From Deltaproteobacteria bacterium UBA6601 (GTDB taxonomy: Bacteria; Myxococcota_A; UBA796; UBA9615), in NCBI GenBank assembly GCA_002433485.1, contig DJIF01000110.1, positions 1 through 7,300 on the forward strand: a DNA stretch of 7,300 nt, given 5' to 3'. Position numbers and translations under genes: made by a program. Within the stretch, counting starts at the first letter, position 1. Every line of letters begins with the position of its first letter. The notes beneath the pieces were generated by a model. The model saw only the letters and a list, made by a program, of their open reading frames with translations. It ran no database searches and was not told the DNA's origin. Of this stretch, positions 5,877 through 7,300 are shown in pieces.

Positions 5877-7300
5877 TCATGGAAGCCATTGCAAGCTTGC
5901 CCTCCAGGTCCAGTTGCCTGCTGCCGGATGGCGAAAGGTGAGGTGTAGGACCCCGTCGGGTGTCTCGATGAATTCCGGTCCGTCGTAGCCAAAGCTCGCG
6001 TTTGTTATCGGCAGTACCGGGTTGCCTGAATACTTCTCCCACAGCACCAGGTCTTGGGAGCGCGCGATGCCGGTCGACCAGTTCGCTGCATCAAAGGGAG
6101 GGTCGGTTGAGCCCTCGTAGGCCATGTAGTACCAGCCCCCCTGCTTGCGGATGGAGCGGGCGCCGACGGTGCCGCTGTCCCAGCCGTTGGTGCTCGTTTC
6201 CAGCACGGGATTTGCCGGGTGCTTGGTCAGGCTGTCCAGGCTGGGCCCAGAGGCCAGGCCCAGCTGTACATCCTGGCCATTCCAGCCGTGATAGAGCAGC
6301 AACCAGGTGCCCTGCTCTTTCCAAAGGGAAGGCGTTCCGATGTTGAGGGACTCCCAGCCGGTTGTATCGTGGATGAGGATTGGATTGGAGCTGTCCTTGC
6401 TCCAGTTGAGCCCATCGGGCGAGGTGGCCAGGGAGATGTCACCAGGCCAGCTTGAGTCTGTACCTGCCGCTTCGTAGACCAGGTACCAGGTGTCACCGTC
6501 TTTCCAGACTCCCGGAAAGCTGGCGAGGCGGTCGTCGGAGAAGGGTACCTGCCCCTGACTGACGCCAACCTCGGCCTGGCGGACGAAGCTGACGTCGTAA
6601 TAGAAGGTGCGAAACTCCATCACGTGGCTAGCTTGCTGGGTGTATTCCAGGTTGAAGGTCTGGAGCTGCCATGGGGCAGCAAATTCGCTCCGTAGAATGT
6701 CTTGTTGGGCGACGATTGCGCCGGCGGTTGCGTCAAACACGTCGAGGCTTACGACCGGCAGGTTGTCCGCTGAGTTGTTGTCCACGAGCAGCTCAAAAGA
6801 GACGGTCATAGGGCCTGCTGGCAGGGAGCTCACATAGGGGCCGTAGGCCATATAGCCAGCGTTATCCGCTGCGGTTGTAGCGGCCCAACCTCCGCTGTCG
6901 TTATGGCCGATTGCATGCAACAGATCGGTGGCGGTGTTCCAACTCCACTGCCAGGCGCCCCCGCGATCGATGGCAGTACCCTGGTCAGCGAAGGTTACTC
7001 CGTCCGTGGAGCTGGCGTGGCCGGTTATTGATCTAGGGATTCCGTCCACCACATCGTTCTGGATGTACCAGGCTTTGAGTTCTGCGCCGTCCCACCAGGT
7101 GGTTGGGAAGTGGAAGCCACTCCAGCCTAGAGGGCCAGCTGGATCGACCACGAAGTGGGCGGCACCGCTCCACAGATCGGCCAGTACTGGCGGGGGCGGG
7201 GTGCTGTCATCGTCAGCGGTGCTGTCATCGTCGTCAGCGGTGCTGTCATCGTCGTCAGCGGCGCTGTCATCGTCGCCAGCGGTGCTGTCATCGTCGTCAG
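5877..7300 (-). CDS. Five-bladed beta-propeller (GH32/43/130-like) with inserted beta-sandwich, 5' partial
   Basis: The frame is open to the right edge and stops at TGA 5879-5877; the GTG at 7151 is internal, because 49 in-frame codons precede it. Counting visible residues from 7298: an Asp-rich repeat linker (1-33), PPPP (34-37), then a first propeller blade (about 58-120, with KAWYI and ASSTDGVTF). A domain of about 120 residues follows (about 121-242; YMAYGPYVSSLPAGPMTVSFEL, read in two parts, then VMEFRTFYY) that looks like a carbohydrate-binding beta-sandwich. The remaining blades repeat the pattern of the GH32/43/62/130 superfamily: WYLVYE with SPDGLNWSKD and NPIL, WLLLYHGW, then WYYMAYEG with NPVL, and LHLTFRH. 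The aromatic WYxxYE plus NPxL rhythm is the main evidence. I cannot place the catalytic acids with confidence: blade starts read SFPG, GTPS, GARS and DGPE. The protein is probably exported, with its signal sequence outside the window, and glycan-directed; substrate unknown. The regulator gene starts 101 nt downstream of its stop. Confidence 0.85.
   Translation of the reverse strand, partial: DDDDSTAGDDDSAADDDDSTADDDDSTADDDSTPPPPVLADLWSGAAHFVVDPAGPLGWSGFHFPTTWWDGAELKAWYIQNDVVDGIPRSITGHASSTDGVTFADQGTAIDRGGAWQWSWNTATDLLHAIGHNDSGGWAATTAADNAGYMAYGPYVSSLPAGPMTVSFELLVDNNSADNLPVVSLDVFDATAGAIVAQQDILRSEFAAPWQLQTFNLEYTQQASHVMEFRTFYYDVSFVRQAEVGVSQGQVPFSDDRLASFPGVWKDGDTWYLVYEAAGTDSSWPGDISLATSPDGLNWSKDSSNPILIHDTTGWESLNIGTPSLWKEQGTWLLLYHGWNGQDVQLGLASGPSLDSLTKHPANPVLETSTNGWDSGTVGARSIRKQGGWYYMAYEGSTDPPFDAANWSTGIARSQDLVLWEKYSGNPVLPITNASFGYDGPEFIETPDGVLHLTFRHPAAGNWTWRASLQWLP
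7200..7298 (-). repeat. Tandem 21-bp repeat encoding DDDDSTA linker units
   Basis: Read on the - strand, four 21-bp units (gac gac gat gac agc acc gct) and one partial unit lie head to tail, in frame, and continue to the window edge. Protein units are DDDDSTA, GDDDSAA, DDDDSTA, DDDDSTA and DDDST followed by PPPP. Unit 2 has two non-synonymous changes (GAC to GGC, ACC to GCC); the last unit has lost one Asp codon. Near-identity at the DNA level points to recent slippage or unequal exchange. Such acidic Ser/Thr linkers commonly sit just after the lipoprotein Cys or signal peptide in surface proteins of deltaproteobacterial lineages; here it separates the export signal (off-window) from the propeller. 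Confidence 0.92.

Noticed and set aside
5877..7151. GTG at 7151 as the start of the propeller gene
   Set aside because: The same frame continues open to the window edge through the Asp-rich repeats and PPPP linker, which are clearly coding, so the GTG is an internal Val.
7200..7298. CRISPR-like array at the right edge
   Set aside because: The 21-bp units are directly abutting with no spacers and encode an in-frame acidic linker, so this is a coding minisatellite.

Overview
The window carries five protein-coding genes, two of them cut by the window edges, in a moderately GC-rich bacterial genome (roughly 58-60% by eye). I cannot name the species. An Asp/Ser/Thr linker of tandem DDDDSTA units in a probable secreted protein, a calcium-type thrombospondin-3 (TSP3) motif on a membrane protein, and a eukaryotic-like kinase fused to a large STAND ATPase regulator together fit a deltaproteobacterial, Myxococcota-like lineage. 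That placement is inference from family habits, not from a marker gene.

Left part, + strand: the last 87 codons of an AbgT-family transporter (1-265) are followed by a 154-nt gap that holds a 10-bp direct repeat and a 16-bp near-palindrome. Next comes a six-helix membrane protein with a C-terminal TSP3-like calcium-binding motif (420-1181). A 274-nt gap with a second pair of short direct repeats precedes a small secreted protein of unknown family (1456-2097). This block ends at a strong hairpin terminator (2126-2155).

Right part, - strand, convergent with the left part: a very large regulator (2185-5775) combines, in order, a kinase-like domain, an OmpR-type winged helix, a Pro-rich linker, a STAND/NB-ARC ATPase and TPR repeats. 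Its kinase domain has lost the catalytic Asp, the catalytic-loop Lys and the metal-binding Asn, so it is most simply a pseudokinase used as a sensor or scaffold. Upstream of it on the same strand, 97 nt away, lies a beta-propeller protein of the glycoside-hydrolase GH32/43/130-like fold (5877 to the window end), with a carbohydrate-binding-like beta-sandwich inserted after the first blade and the Asp-rich repeat linker at its N-terminal side.

How they may work together: the propeller gene and the regulator gene share a strand with no obvious terminator between them and could be cotranscribed, which would link recognition or cleavage of an external glycan to a one-protein signalling ATPase and transcription factor. 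This is a hypothesis from gene order. The three + strand genes look independent of it. The most unusual item is the pseudokinase/winged-helix/STAND/TPR fusion.
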